A DNA stretch of 64,000 nucleotides. Origin: CANHBY01 sp031374415. Lineage in GTDB: Bacteria > Pseudomonadota > Gammaproteobacteria > Burkholderiales > Burkholderiaceae_C. Shown in pieces: positions 35,938 to 44,682 of this stretch. Both the position numbers and the translations under genes were made by a program. The notes below the pieces were generated by a model, which was not told where the DNA came from, ran no database searches, and was given only the letters and a program-made list of their open reading frames with translations. Location of the stretch: positions 6,863 through 70,862 of the forward strand of contig JANMGB010000334.1 in the NCBI GenBank assembly GCA_031374415.1, given 5' to 3'. Position 1 is the first letter of the stretch, and every line of letters begins with the position of its first letter.

Positions 35938-37074
35938 ATGCTTACACCTCTCACCCTCCAGCCGTTCCAATCGCGCAGCGCCTCCGGCGAATCCTTTGAT
36001 GCCATGCTGAGCGCTTCGGTGTCACGCGCCATTGCGTGGATTGAACGTGCACAAGATGCGGACCCCAGCGGCGGCGTACCGGCGGTTTACACCCCTTGGC
36101 GGGGATGGTCTGCGCCGTATCCGGAAACCACGGGCTACATCATTTCGACCTTGTTGGCCTTGGGGGCTCAGCTCGCGCGGCCTGACCTCACGCAGCGCGC
36201 CACCCGCATGGGTGAGTGGCTGTTGAGCATTCAACATGCGGATGGCGCTTTCCCCGGAGGGGTCTGGACAGCGGGGCAGGCGCAGGCCCCCAGCGTCTTC
36301 AACTCGGGCCAAATTTTGTTTGGCCTGGTGGCACTTTGGAAGGCCAATCGCGAAGCCCGATGGCAAGAGGCTGGGCTGCGTTGTGCCCAGTGGCTGTTAA
36401 GTCAACAAGATTCTGATGGCGCCTGGCGTCGTTTTGCCTATCGCGAAACCTTGCACGTCTACAAGGCACGCGTGGCTTGGGCGCTGGCCCTGGCGGGTAA
36501 ACATTGGGGCGATGCCAGCCTGTTGGCAGGGGCCGCCTGCAACATCAACAACGCCCTGAGCTTCCAGAGCCCACAGGGCTGGTTTGAACACGCCAGCTTT
36601 GACGCCGGCACGCCCCCGGTCTTGCACACCTACGTGTACACGGTTCAAGGGGTCTTGGAAGCCGGCGCTGTCCTGCAGCGTGAAGACTTTGTGCGTCGGG
36701 CCATCGTGAGCTCCATCGCCCTTTGCGACTCGCAATCGGCCGATGGCTCATTGCCTGGCAAGGTGGATGCACAGTTTTCACGCGGCGGCTTTCGCTGCCT
36801 CACAGGCATCGCGCAACAAGTGATTGTTTGGGGGCGACTGCACCAACTCGGCCATCATGATCGGCCTTGGCTGCAGCACAGCGAGGCCGCCCTGGCTTAC
36901 TTGCATCGCGTTCAAGTGCGCAAGCCTGGCCACATGAACGATGGCGGGTTTGCCGGCTCGCGGCCGCTATGGGGGCCCTACATGCGCTTTCGGTACCCCA
37001 ACTGGGCCGTGAAGTTTTATCTGGATGCCGTCTTGAGCCACACCCAGCGCATGGATGAAGAAGCATGGGGTTAG
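35938..37074 (+). CDS. Alpha/alpha-toroid protein with prenyltransferase/squalene-oxidase-like repeats
   Basis: A 378-residue soluble protein without a signal peptide. It shows repeated Q-x-x-DG-x motifs (QHADGAFPGG, QQDSDGAWRR, QSADGSLPG) spaced about 60-150 residues apart and hydrophobic helix pairs between them, the pattern of an alpha/alpha barrel of the terpenoid-cyclase/prenyltransferase or glycoside-lyase kind. No DDxD or DCTAE cyclase motif was seen, so it is unlikely to be a terpene cyclase. Function unknown; context suggests sugar or lipid-carrier handling. ATG 35938 has GGAG 12 bp upstream. Overlaps the next gene by 10 bp. Confidence 0.55.
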   Translation: MLTPLTLQPFQSRSASGESFDAMLSASVSRAIAWIERAQDADPSGGVPAVYTPWRGWSAPYPETTGYIISTLLALGAQLARPDLTQRATRMGEWLLSIQHADGAFPGGVWTAGQAQAPSVFNSGQILFGLVALWKANREARWQEAGLRCAQWLLSQQDSDGAWRRFAYRETLHVYKARVAWALALAGKHWGDASLLAGAACNINNALSFQSPQGWFEHASFDAGTPPVLHTYVYTVQGVLEAGAVLQREDFVRRAIVSSIALCDSQSADGSLPGKVDAQFSRGGFRCLTGIAQQVIVWGRLHQLGHHDRPWLQHSEAALAYLHRVQVRKPGHMNDGGFAGSRPLWGPYMRFRYPNWAVKFYLDAVLSHTQRMDEEAWG

Positions 37075-37952
37075 TCGCCAGAAAGCTCAAGGGATGGGCC
37101 AAGGCGCACTTGCCGCAGGCTCTCAAAGCCCGGCTCAAACGCCAGTTGCGTCACCAGCGGGTCAAAGATATTCGCGATGCGCAGGTGCCTGTGACGCTGG
37201 ACGATTTGGCGCAGGCCTTGCGTGGTTTGGGTGTGCGCCCTGGCCAGCTTCTGTTTGTCCACAGCGGTGCCGACTGGCTGCGCTCAACGAACGGCGGGCC
37301 CCTGCAAGTCCTGGCCTTGTTGCGCGACTTGGTTGGGCCCCAAGGCACCTTGGCCATGCCTGCTTTTCCGTTTGAGGGGCTGGCACTGGAGTACTTGCGC
37401 AGCGCTAACTTTGACGTGCGCCGCACCCCGTCGAAGATGGGCCTGCTCACGGAGTTGTTTCGCCGCTTGCCCGGCGTCCAGCGCAGCTTGCACCCCACGC
37501 ATGCGGTCTGCGCACAGGGCCCGCTCGCCGAGGAGCTGATCGCCACCCATCACCTCGACCCACGGCCTTTCGGGCCGCGCTCACCCTTCGCACGCATGGA
37601 GGCGCAGGGCGCTCAGATTTTGATGATGGGGGTGGACTCCGCCGTGCTCACGCATATACACGTGGCTGAAGACGCGCTGGGAACGCAGTTCCCCGAGCCG
37701 GTCTACCTGCCTGAGCCTCAATCAGCGTCGGTGGTCGACAATCAGGGCGAGGCACACATCGTCAGCACACAGGTTCACAACCCCGCCGTCTCACGCTTGA
37801 AGTCCATACCGCGTCATGAGGCCGCTTGGTTGAGAGCGGGGGTCATGCGTCAGACCCAGGTCGGTCACATTGCGCTGCGCCTGTTTGATGCCGCAGCACT
37901 GACGGCCCTGCTCAAGCAGTGGGCACAACAGGGAAAGACGATCTATGGCTGA
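37065..37952 (+). CDS. AAC(3)-fold N-acyltransferase
   Basis: A 295-residue member of the aminoglycoside 3-N-acetyltransferase fold. It has the VHSGADWL start of the core (~65), GTLAMPAFPF, and the HPTHAV motif at 143-148 that carries the catalytic His, followed by GPLAEEL and PFGPRSPFARM. In polysaccharide clusters this fold acylates amino sugars; nothing suggests antibiotic resistance. The short basic N-terminal helix (~1-35) is extra. An acyl carrier protein is coded 2.3 kb downstream in the same run of genes, so ACP rather than CoA may be the acyl donor (inference). Confidence 0.82.
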   Translation: MGLVARKLKGWAKAHLPQALKARLKRQLRHQRVKDIRDAQVPVTLDDLAQALRGLGVRPGQLLFVHSGADWLRSTNGGPLQVLALLRDLVGPQGTLAMPAFPFEGLALEYLRSANFDVRRTPSKMGLLTELFRRLPGVQRSLHPTHAVCAQGPLAEELIATHHLDPRPFGPRSPFARMEAQGAQILMMGVDSAVLTHIHVAEDALGTQFPEPVYLPEPQSASVVDNQGEAHIVSTQVHNPAVSRLKSIPRHEAAWLRAGVMRQTQVGHIALRLFDAAALTALLKQWAQQGKTIYG

Positions 37953-38391
37953 GCCGCGCCGCATCGCCGGGCACCCGGTCATCCCGTTTGCAGAAATCTC
38001 CGAGGGGGCCACGGCACAAACCCAGGTTCAGATCACCGAAGTTCTGATTGATTCATTTGCGCGCTTGACGGGCGATGCCAACCCCCTGCACACCAGCCCT
38101 GAATTTGGCCGCGCCACACCCTTCAAGCAGCTCAATGCACAGGGGCAACTACTGAGCTCACTCATTGTCGGGGTCATTGGATCGCAGCTGCCTGGGGCCG
38201 GTTGGTTTTGCCTGGGCGTCAATGCCGAGTTCACACAGCCCTGTTTTCCTGGCGACGCTCTGGAAGCCGGGGTGCGAGCAAAGCAGCGAATTGACGCCCT
38301 GAAGGTCATTGTTTGGGAGGGTTGGGTGAAGCGTTTATGCGACGATCAGCCCCTGGTGCGGGCCACGATCAAGACAAAATACATGTACTGA
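37945..38391 (+). CDS. MaoC-like hot-dog fold dehydratase/acyl-binding protein
   Basis: A 148-residue MaoC-type hot-dog protein. The hydratase-2 signature FARLTGDANPLHTSPEF (~33-49) is complete, including the catalytic Asp and His of R-specific enoyl-CoA hydratases. It could hydrate an enoyl thioester to an (R)-3-hydroxyacyl group or the reverse. Its place between the acyltransferase and the FkbH/ACP genes suggests the substrate is an ACP- or CoA-bound short acyl chain for a sugar N-acyl group. It overlaps the acyltransferase by 8 bp. The FkbH gene follows 53 bp on. Confidence 0.8.
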   Translation: MAEPRRIAGHPVIPFAEISEGATAQTQVQITEVLIDSFARLTGDANPLHTSPEFGRATPFKQLNAQGQLLSSLIVGVIGSQLPGAGWFCLGVNAEFTQPCFPGDALEAGVRAKQRIDALKVIVWEGWVKRLCDDQPLVRATIKTKYMY

Positions 38392-38444
38392 ACGAAGATC
38401 CTGAGCCGAAGTCTGGCGCCTCTGTAAACCTGCCACGGGGAGAC

Positions 38445-40286
38445 ATGTTGCACATGAGCGAGACGGATGCACTTTGGAGCGCTGCCTGCGCTTGCTTGCA
38501 GGGCCCGACGCCGCCCGGCTCGGTGATGGGGCTGGCACGAAAGATTCGCCACATCGAGGCCCCACCGGGCTTCAAGACCCTCCAACTCGCACTGCTGTCG
38601 AGCACCCACATCGAACACCTGGTGCCTGCGCTGGAGGTGGCCGCCTTCGGTGATCGCATGGTGCTGAAGTGTCAAACGGCAGGATTCAACCAAATCGACC
38701 AGCAGGTCTTAAACCCCTCGTCGGCCCTGTATGCCGCCGCGCCCGACATGGCCTTGGTGTTCACCCGCCCCGAAGACATCGCACCCGGCCTGCTGCGCAA
38801 CCTGGAAAGCGTACCCGCACAACAGGTCTCGGACTGGATCGCCGACATTCACCATCGCATCGACACCTGGTGCAGCACGCTCGCCGCCGCCGGGATACAG
38901 GTGCTGCTCTTGTCGTTTGTGCGGCCCGCTCACGCCCCCTTGGGCATTCGAGATTTCAGCCATCCCCAGGGTCAGTACCCCACCTGGCAGCGGCTCAACG
39001 AAGGCTTACTGCGCATCGCCCAGTCGCATCGGGGCGTGCACGTCCTGGATTTGGATGCCCTGGTTCGGCGCATCGGTTTGTATGCCTGGGAGGATCCCAA
39101 ACTTTGGTCGCTGGCCAAGATCGCGGGAGGAAGCCAGTTCAGTCTTTCTTGGGCCCAGGAGATCATGCCCGTGCTGCGCGAGGCGGCCGGGCGACGGCGC
39201 AAATGCTTGGTGCTGGACTTGGACAACACCTTGTGGGGTGGTGTCATCGGTGAAGACGGCATGGCCGGCGTCAAACTGGGCGGCGACCATCCTGGCAATG
39301 TGTTCCTGGCATTCCAGCAGCAAATCATTGACCTTTGGCAGCAAGGTGTTTTGCTGGCCATCAACAGCAAAAACAATGCCTCCGATGCCGAGGCCATGAT
39401 TGAAAACCACCCCGAGATGCAGCTCAAACTCAGGCATTTCGCAGCGCGCAGAATCAACTGGGAGGACAAGGTCGACAACCTCCGATCCTTGGCCAAAGAA
39501 CTCAACATCGGTCTGGATGCCATGGTGTTTGTCGATGACAACCCGGCGGAGTGTGAGCGTGTTCGTGGCGCCTTGCCCGAAGTCCATGTGTTTCAGGTGC
39601 CCGCCGATGTGGTGCAGCTCAACCGTCGCTTTGCGCAAGTCTGTGCGTACTTGGATGGTGTCACAGCGTCTGAGGAAGATCGCCAGCGCAATCAGATGGT
39701 CCAACAGAACCAACTGCGGCAAGCCCAGCAAGACTCAGCCACCAGTGTGGAAAGTTTTCTAGACTCATTGCTCATGCGGGCCGAGGTCGAGCGCCTTCAT
39801 CCGGGCAACTTGGCGCGGGTGGTTCAACTGCTGCACAAAACCAACCAATTCAATGTCTCGACCCGACGGCACAGTGAACAGTTCATCAGCAGCTTGATGA
39901 ACCGGAGCGATTGGCTGAGCTACGTGGTTCGACTGAAAGACAAGTTTGGTGACAATGGGATCGTGTTGCTGGCACTGGTTCAGCTCACGGGCCCAACGGC
40001 CTCGATTGACACGCTGTTGATGTCGTGCCGAGTGATCGGCCGCACCCTGGAACACTCCCTCATGACCTTGATGGTGCAAGATCTGCAGGCCTTGGGGCTC
40101 CACACCTTGCTTGCCGAATACATTCGCACCGAGAAAAACAAATTGGTGGAACACCTCTTTGATGAGTTCGGCTTCACCGTGTCGGAGACTTCACCCGACG
40201 GAACTCGGTACCGCCTGTCCTTGACACAGCGCCCCGCGCCAACTGTCCCATCAGCCCACATCACCTTCGACCTGATCAACCGCTGA
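38445..40286 (+). CDS. FkbH-like HAD-IIIC acyl-loading protein
   Basis: A 613-residue protein with an N-terminal SGNH-like region (~30-230), a HAD subfamily IIIC domain and a C-terminal GNAT-like acyltransferase part. The HAD nucleophile motif is LDLDNTLWGGVIGEDG (~253-268); motif IV is FVDDNPAE and NSKNN precedes it. In polyketide pathways FkbH proteins take 1,3-bisphosphoglycerate and load a glyceryl group on an ACP. An ACP gene starts 11 bp downstream, which fits. ATG 38445 follows GGGGAG closely; ATG 38454 has better spacing and may be the real start. The open frame back to 38313 overlaps the MaoC gene and was rejected. Confidence 0.88.
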   Translation: MLHMSETDALWSAACACLQGPTPPGSVMGLARKIRHIEAPPGFKTLQLALLSSTHIEHLVPALEVAAFGDRMVLKCQTAGFNQIDQQVLNPSSALYAAAPDMALVFTRPEDIAPGLLRNLESVPAQQVSDWIADIHHRIDTWCSTLAAAGIQVLLLSFVRPAHAPLGIRDFSHPQGQYPTWQRLNEGLLRIAQSHRGVHVLDLDALVRRIGLYAWEDPKLWSLAKIAGGSQFSLSWAQEIMPVLREAAGRRRKCLVLDLDNTLWGGVIGEDGMAGVKLGGDHPGNVFLAFQQQIIDLWQQGVLLAINSKNNASDAEAMIENHPEMQLKLRHFAARRINWEDKVDNLRSLAKELNIGLDAMVFVDDNPAECERVRGALPEVHVFQVPADVVQLNRRFAQVCAYLDGVTASEEDRQRNQMVQQNQLRQAQQDSATSVESFLDSLLMRAEVERLHPGNLARVVQLLHKTNQFNVSTRRHSEQFISSLMNRSDWLSYVVRLKDKFGDNGIVLLALVQLTGPTASIDTLLMSCRVIGRTLEHSLMTLMVQDLQALGLHTLLAEYIRTEKNKLVEHLFDEFGFTVSETSPDGTRYRLSLTQRPAPTVPSAHITFDLINR

Positions 40287-40296
40287 AAGAACCATC

Positions 40297-40533
40297 ATGG
40301 ATCAATTGTTTTCCGTCTTGGCGGAAGTACTCAATACCTCCCCCTCCGAGCTGACACCAGACACCACCCGCGACCATCTCGACAGTTGGGACAGCTTGTC
40401 CATCATCAATCTCGCGATTGCCTTGGAAGGCGAGTACGGTATCTCCCTGAGCGCGGCCGAAGTGGAGTCGCTGACCACGGTGAAGGCCATTTTGGCCCTC
40501 TTGGACAAGCACGGAGTCGTGATTGCAGCTTGA
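40297..40533 (+). CDS. Acyl carrier protein
   Basis: A 78-residue acyl carrier protein. The phosphopantetheine site is Ser33 in DSWDSL (29-34), and the four-helix pattern is intact, with EGEYGISLSAAEVESL on helices 2-3. It is distinct from the housekeeping AcpP (which has DSLD), and its coding position beside FkbH makes it a dedicated carrier for the acyl group that FkbH loads. The stop overlaps the proposed heparinase start by 11 bp. The expected modifying phosphopantetheinyl transferase is not in the window. Confidence 0.93.
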   Translation: MDQLFSVLAEVLNTSPSELTPDTTRDHLDSWDSLSIINLAIALEGEYGISLSAAEVESLTTVKAILALLDKHGVVIAA

Positions 40534-42208
40534 CCAGCTCGGCTTGTACCTGCAAACAGCGCGTCATTTGAGCGCCCGCCAGATCGCTTTTCAATTTCTA
40601 AAGCGGGTGCGGCGCCCCAGTCAAGCCTGGCTGAACGAGCCTCGCAGCGTCTTGCGTGCACCTCGCGTGCGAGCCGCCTTTCTTTCCCGCTGGTGGGGTG
40701 CGACAGCATGGAATCCCCAGTCCCCCGTTTACACCTTCTTGAACCGCACCGCCTCGATCAAGCAGCCCACCACGCCCACGCTGGACTGGGAATACAGTGC
40801 CCAAGGTGGACTGTGGTTAGACAACCTGCACTACCTGCGCTACTGGGACAGCGTCAACCCGCCTTTGAGCGCGCCACTGTCCACTGCACTGCGGGAGGTG
40901 TGGCACGCATGGCTCGCACATGTCACGCAAACACCTGGCTCGAAAGCCTTGAATCCACCCTTCAATGCCAGTGAGCGGGCTTTCGTCCTGGGCAAGTTTT
41001 TGTTGCGGCACCCGCAGGAGGTCGACACGCCCTTGGGCCAGTCCCTCGCGCAGGGCGTCATTCGCGACCTGAATCATGTCGCGCAAGCGCTCGAGTTTCA
41101 CCTCGACGGCAACCATTTACTGAAAAATTTGATGTCGCTGGCCTGGGGCATTTGTCTCTTCCACGGGCCCGACGCGCAACGTTGGCAAAGCATCGTGGAC
41201 CGCGCACTGGTGCCGGCCCTGGCAAGTCAAGTCTTGCCCGACGGCACGCACTATGAGCGTTCACCGATGTACCACAACGTCGCATTGCTGGACCTGCTGG
41301 ACATCTTGAATGTGGCGCCTGAGGGAGCCTGGCGAGACCACTTGATGAGCGTGGCACGCCGCATGGCGGCGGCGTCGCGGGTACTCACGCATCCCGATGG
41401 GGACATCGCCCTGTTCAACGATGCCGCCCTTGACGCGGGCCCTCGCTCGGCCGACCTCATCGCTTACGCCGAGTCGCTGCTGGGCCCCATCTCACGCCCA
41501 ATTGCCCTGCCTGACGCTGGGTTCTATCTGCTGAACATGGGCCCCCACATCTATGCCATCGCCGATTTAGGCCCCCTGGGGCCTGACGAGCAGATGGGCC
41601 ACGCGCACAGCGATTTATTCTCGTTTGAGTTGAGCGCTTTTGGACAACGTGTGTTTGTCAATGGGGGCACCTCCACGTACTACGACGCCCCCTTCCGTCA
41701 ACATGAGCGCTCGGAAAATGCCCACAACACCGTGGCCTTTGCACGGCACCAACAGTGCGAACATTGGTCGAATTTTCGGGTCGCACGCAGGGCTCGGCCC
41801 ACCGAGGTGGCCTTTGCTTCAGACGCCCAAGGCACCACCGCCTCGGGCGCAGTGGTGCTGATCGGCCCAGCCCCCCGGGCCACCCATACCCGCCGCTTCC
41901 ATACTCGCGCCACGGGCGAGTTGCACATTGAGGATCTCGTGTGCCACGCCAGTGGCGGCGCGCAAGCCCGATTTCACCTGGCCCCCGGTGTGCGAATTGA
42001 CACCAGTGAGATGGCACAGGATCAATTCACCCTCAGACTTCCCGACCAGCCGCCCGTGAGCTTGTCGCAGCAAGGTGGCTGCCTGCAAGTCGAAGACTGT
42101 TGGGTGGCCCAGCGCTTCAACGACCGGCGCGCATCGCAGCGCGTGGTGCTGGGCCTGCCGCAAATGTCAGGCCGTAGCAGCCTGCACATCGCCGTGAGCA
42201 TGGCCTAG
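40523..42208 (+). CDS. Heparinase II/III-like protein
   Basis: A 561-residue protein of the heparinase II/III family: an N-terminal alpha/alpha toroid (~90-330, with FHLDGNHLLKNLMSLAWG and YERSPMYHNVALLDLLDI) and a C-terminal beta-sandwich (~345-560, with HAHSDLFSFEL and HNTVAFARHQQ). HDGxH-type and His/Tyr residues of the lyase site are recognisable. No signal peptide was seen, which is common for such proteins in glycan loci. It may trim or modify the polysaccharide containing a uronic acid. The start is uncertain: TTG 40523 overlaps the ACP gene and no good ATG exists nearby. Confidence 0.85.
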   Translation: MQLDQLGLYLQTARHLSARQIAFQFLKRVRRPSQAWLNEPRSVLRAPRVRAAFLSRWWGATAWNPQSPVYTFLNRTASIKQPTTPTLDWEYSAQGGLWLDNLHYLRYWDSVNPPLSAPLSTALREVWHAWLAHVTQTPGSKALNPPFNASERAFVLGKFLLRHPQEVDTPLGQSLAQGVIRDLNHVAQALEFHLDGNHLLKNLMSLAWGICLFHGPDAQRWQSIVDRALVPALASQVLPDGTHYERSPMYHNVALLDLLDILNVAPEGAWRDHLMSVARRMAAASRVLTHPDGDIALFNDAALDAGPRSADLIAYAESLLGPISRPIALPDAGFYLLNMGPHIYAIADLGPLGPDEQMGHAHSDLFSFELSAFGQRVFVNGGTSTYYDAPFRQHERSENAHNTVAFARHQQCEHWSNFRVARRARPTEVAFASDAQGTTASGAVVLIGPAPRATHTRRFHTRATGELHIEDLVCHASGGAQARFHLAPGVRIDTSEMAQDQFTLRLPDQPPVSLSQQGGCLQVEDCWVAQRFNDRRASQRVVLGLPQMSGRSSLHIAVSMA

Positions 42209-42319
42209 GCGTCCACCCCAAGGGCACAACCCCAAGGCCAGCTGCATGAACACTGAAACACAGGCCGCGAACCCCACACCGGCGCTAACCCGGGCGGTCA
42301 GCCCAACGAGAGGCCCCGA

Positions 42320-43549
42320 GTGCATGTCCTTTTCCTGACAGACAACTTTCCGCCTGAGGTCAACGCGCCTGCCAGCCGCACCTATGAACATGGGCGTGAG
42401 TGGGTACAGCAGGGTGCCCAAGTAACGGTGATCACCTGCGCGCCCAACTTTCCCAAGGGCCAAGTCTTTGAGGGCTACCGCAACCGTTGGTGGCAAAGCG
42501 AGGTCATGGACGGCATGCGCGTGATTCGGGTCTGGAGCTACATCACCGCCAATGAGGGCTTCCTCAAGCGGGTGCTCGACTACCTGAGCTTCATGCTCAC
42601 GGCATCGGTGGCAGCCTTGTTCGTGCGCCGAGTGGACGTGGTGGTGGGGACGTCCCCGCAATTTTTCACCGCGTGTGCGGCTTGGCTGGTGGGCACGCTC
42701 AAGCGCACACCTTGGGTGTTCGAGCTGCGTGACCTGTGGCCTGAGTCGATCAAGGCCGTGGGCGCCATGGGCGACTCGTTGGCCATTCGAATGCTGGAAC
42801 GTCTGGAGATGTTTTTGTATCGCCGCGCCAGCCGCATCGTGGCCGTCACCCATGCCTTCAAGCAAACCTTAGCGCAACGCGGCATCGACGCCCGAAAAAT
42901 TGACGTCATCACCAATGGCGTCGACCTGACCCAGTTTGGCCCCCAGCCAAAAGACGCCGAGTTGGTCAGCCAACTCGGCTTGCAAGACTGCTTTGTGGCG
43001 GGCTACATCGGCACGCACGGCATGGCCCATGGGCTGGACACCTTGCTGCAGGCCGCCCAGCAACTTCAACATCACCCCGATGGGGCCCACATTCGCCTGT
43101 TGTTTTTGGGCGATGGGGCCAAAAAAGCCGCGCTCATTCAACAAGCGCAAGGCCTGGGCCTGACCAACGTTCAGTTCCTTGATTCAGTGCCCAAGGCCCA
43201 GGTCGCGCGGTATTGGTCTTTGTTGGACGTCTCTATCATTCATCTGAGAAAAACCGAGCTATTCAACTCGGTGATTCCCTCGAAGCTGTTTGAGTGCATG
43301 GGCATGGGCATCCCCGTCGTTCATGGGGTGGCCGGCGAATCGGCCGACATTGTTCGCAAAGAGCTTGTCGGCGAAGTGTTTGAATCCGACAATCCGGCCG
43401 AGCTCGTCGCTGTCTTGCTCGCCCTTCGCACCGATGCCGAACGCTTTGCGCTGTATCAACGCAATGGGCCTGTGGCCGCCCGACACTACGACCGACGGCA
43501 TTTGGCACGCGAGATGTTGAACGTGCTTCACAACTTGGGATCCCAATGA
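42320..43549 (+). CDS. GT4-family glycosyltransferase, WbuB-like
   Basis: A 409-residue GT-B glycosyltransferase of family 4. It begins VLFLTDNFPPEVNAPASRTYEH, as in WbuB, and has VWSYITANEGFLKR, FELRDLWPESIKAVG, ITNGVDLTQFGP, and the donor-site region VIPSKLFECMGMGIPVVHG. WbuB-type enzymes transfer an N-acetylated 6-deoxyhexosamine such as L-FucNAc; the donor here is not known. GTG 42320 is preceded by GAGAGG. The 111 bp upstream of it hold no gene that I could support. Overlaps wecB by 4 bp. Confidence 0.88.
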   Translation: MHVLFLTDNFPPEVNAPASRTYEHGREWVQQGAQVTVITCAPNFPKGQVFEGYRNRWWQSEVMDGMRVIRVWSYITANEGFLKRVLDYLSFMLTASVAALFVRRVDVVVGTSPQFFTACAAWLVGTLKRTPWVFELRDLWPESIKAVGAMGDSLAIRMLERLEMFLYRRASRIVAVTHAFKQTLAQRGIDARKIDVITNGVDLTQFGPQPKDAELVSQLGLQDCFVAGYIGTHGMAHGLDTLLQAAQQLQHHPDGAHIRLLFLGDGAKKAALIQQAQGLGLTNVQFLDSVPKAQVARYWSLLDVSIIHLRKTELFNSVIPSKLFECMGMGIPVVHGVAGESADIVRKELVGEVFESDNPAELVAVLLALRTDAERFALYQRNGPVAARHYDRRHLAREMLNVLHNLGSQ

Positions 43550-44682
43550 CCTCCAAAATCATGCTGGTGTTTGGAACGCGGCCCGAAGCCATCAAAATGG
43601 CGCCGCTCTACCATGCCCTCAAGGCCTGCCCACACTTCAACACGCAGGTTTGCGTCACCGCCCAGCACCGTCACATGCTGGATCAGGTGCTCAGTGTGTT
43701 CGAGATCCATCCCGACATTGACCTCAACCTGATGAAAGCAGGCCAAGACCTGTTCGATGTCACGGCGTCGGTGCTGCTGGGCATGCGGGAGGTCTTGCGT
43801 ACAGAACAACCCAATGCCTTGTTGGTGCATGGTGACACCACCACCACGCTGGCCGCAGCCATGGCGGGGTTCTACGCGGGGATCCCAGTGGGGCATGTTG
43901 AAGCGGGCTTGCGCACCCACGATCTCTATGCGCCCTACCCGGAAGAGTTCAACCGCCAGGTGACCTCCAAGCTCACGCGCTGGCATTTTGCCCCCACCCC
44001 CGTCAGCCGCCAGAACCTGCTCGATGAACGCGTTGCCGAGTCCCAGATCACCGTGACGGGCAACACCGTGATCGACGCCTTGATGTGGGTACTGGAGCGC
44101 ATTGAGTCGATGCCCGAGCGCAAAGCAGCCATCACGACCCTCCTGAACGCCCAACTGCCATGGGCTTGGCAAAGCGAGCCCTTCGTTTTGATCACGGGGC
44201 ATCGTCGTGAAAACTTCGGCGAAGGTTTCAGACAGATCTGCGACGCCCTGACATGTTTGGCAGACCGCTACCCTGAGGTGCAATTCGTGTACCCCGTACA
44301 CCTCAACCCGAATGTGCAGCAACCCGTTCAATCCCTGCTGAAGGGGCGGCGCAACATTCACTTGATCGCCCCGCTCGACTACGAGCCTTTTGTGTATCTT
44401 CTCAAGCACAGTCACATCGTCTTGACCGACAGCGGGGGCATCCAGGAAGAAGCCCCCAGTCTGGGCAAGCCTGTGCTGGTGATGCGCGAAGTCACCGAAC
44501 GCCCGGAGGCCGTCACTGCGGGCACCGTGCGGCTGGTGGGTGCCAACCGGGATCGCATTGTGAGCAACGTGTCGGAATTGCTGGACAACGAGGCCAGCTA
44601 CAAAGCCATGGCCCGGTCCCACAACCCCTATGGCGATGGCCAAGCATGCCAACGAATCATCAACGTCTTAAGGAGCATTTGA
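43546..44682 (+). CDS. wecB: UDP-N-acetylglucosamine 2-epimerase, non-hydrolysing
   Basis: A 378-residue epimerase interconverting UDP-GlcNAc and UDP-ManNAc. VFGTRPEAIKMAPL at the N terminus, HVEAGLRTHD, TGHRRENFGEG and TDSGGIQEEAPSLGKPVLVMRE are the family's UDP-site segments. In the non-hydrolysing class the second is VEAGLR rather than the IAGGD seen in legG. It forms a two-gene unit with wecC, whose start directly follows the stop (TGAATG). Confidence 0.96.
   Translation: MTSKIMLVFGTRPEAIKMAPLYHALKACPHFNTQVCVTAQHRHMLDQVLSVFEIHPDIDLNLMKAGQDLFDVTASVLLGMREVLRTEQPNALLVHGDTTTTLAAAMAGFYAGIPVGHVEAGLRTHDLYAPYPEEFNRQVTSKLTRWHFAPTPVSRQNLLDERVAESQITVTGNTVIDALMWVLERIESMPERKAAITTLLNAQLPWAWQSEPFVLITGHRRENFGEGFRQICDALTCLADRYPEVQFVYPVHLNPNVQQPVQSLLKGRRNIHLIAPLDYEPFVYLLKHSHIVLTDSGGIQEEAPSLGKPVLVMREVTERPEAVTAGTVRLVGANRDRIVSNVSELLDNEASYKAMARSHNPYGDGQACQRIINVLRSI

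Noticed and set aside
37065..37952. AAC(3) homologue as an antibiotic-resistance gene
   Set aside because: The fold also acylates glycan amino sugars, and all neighbours are glycan or acyl-carrier genes; no resistance context.
38313..38444. Longer N terminus for the FkbH-like protein
   Set aside because: It overlaps the MaoC gene in another frame, has no ribosome site, and the extra residues do not look like the family.
42246..42338. Small ORF before the WbuB-like gene
   Set aside because: About 30 codons with no hydrophobic or domain pattern, out of frame, and overlapping the GTG start of the transferase.
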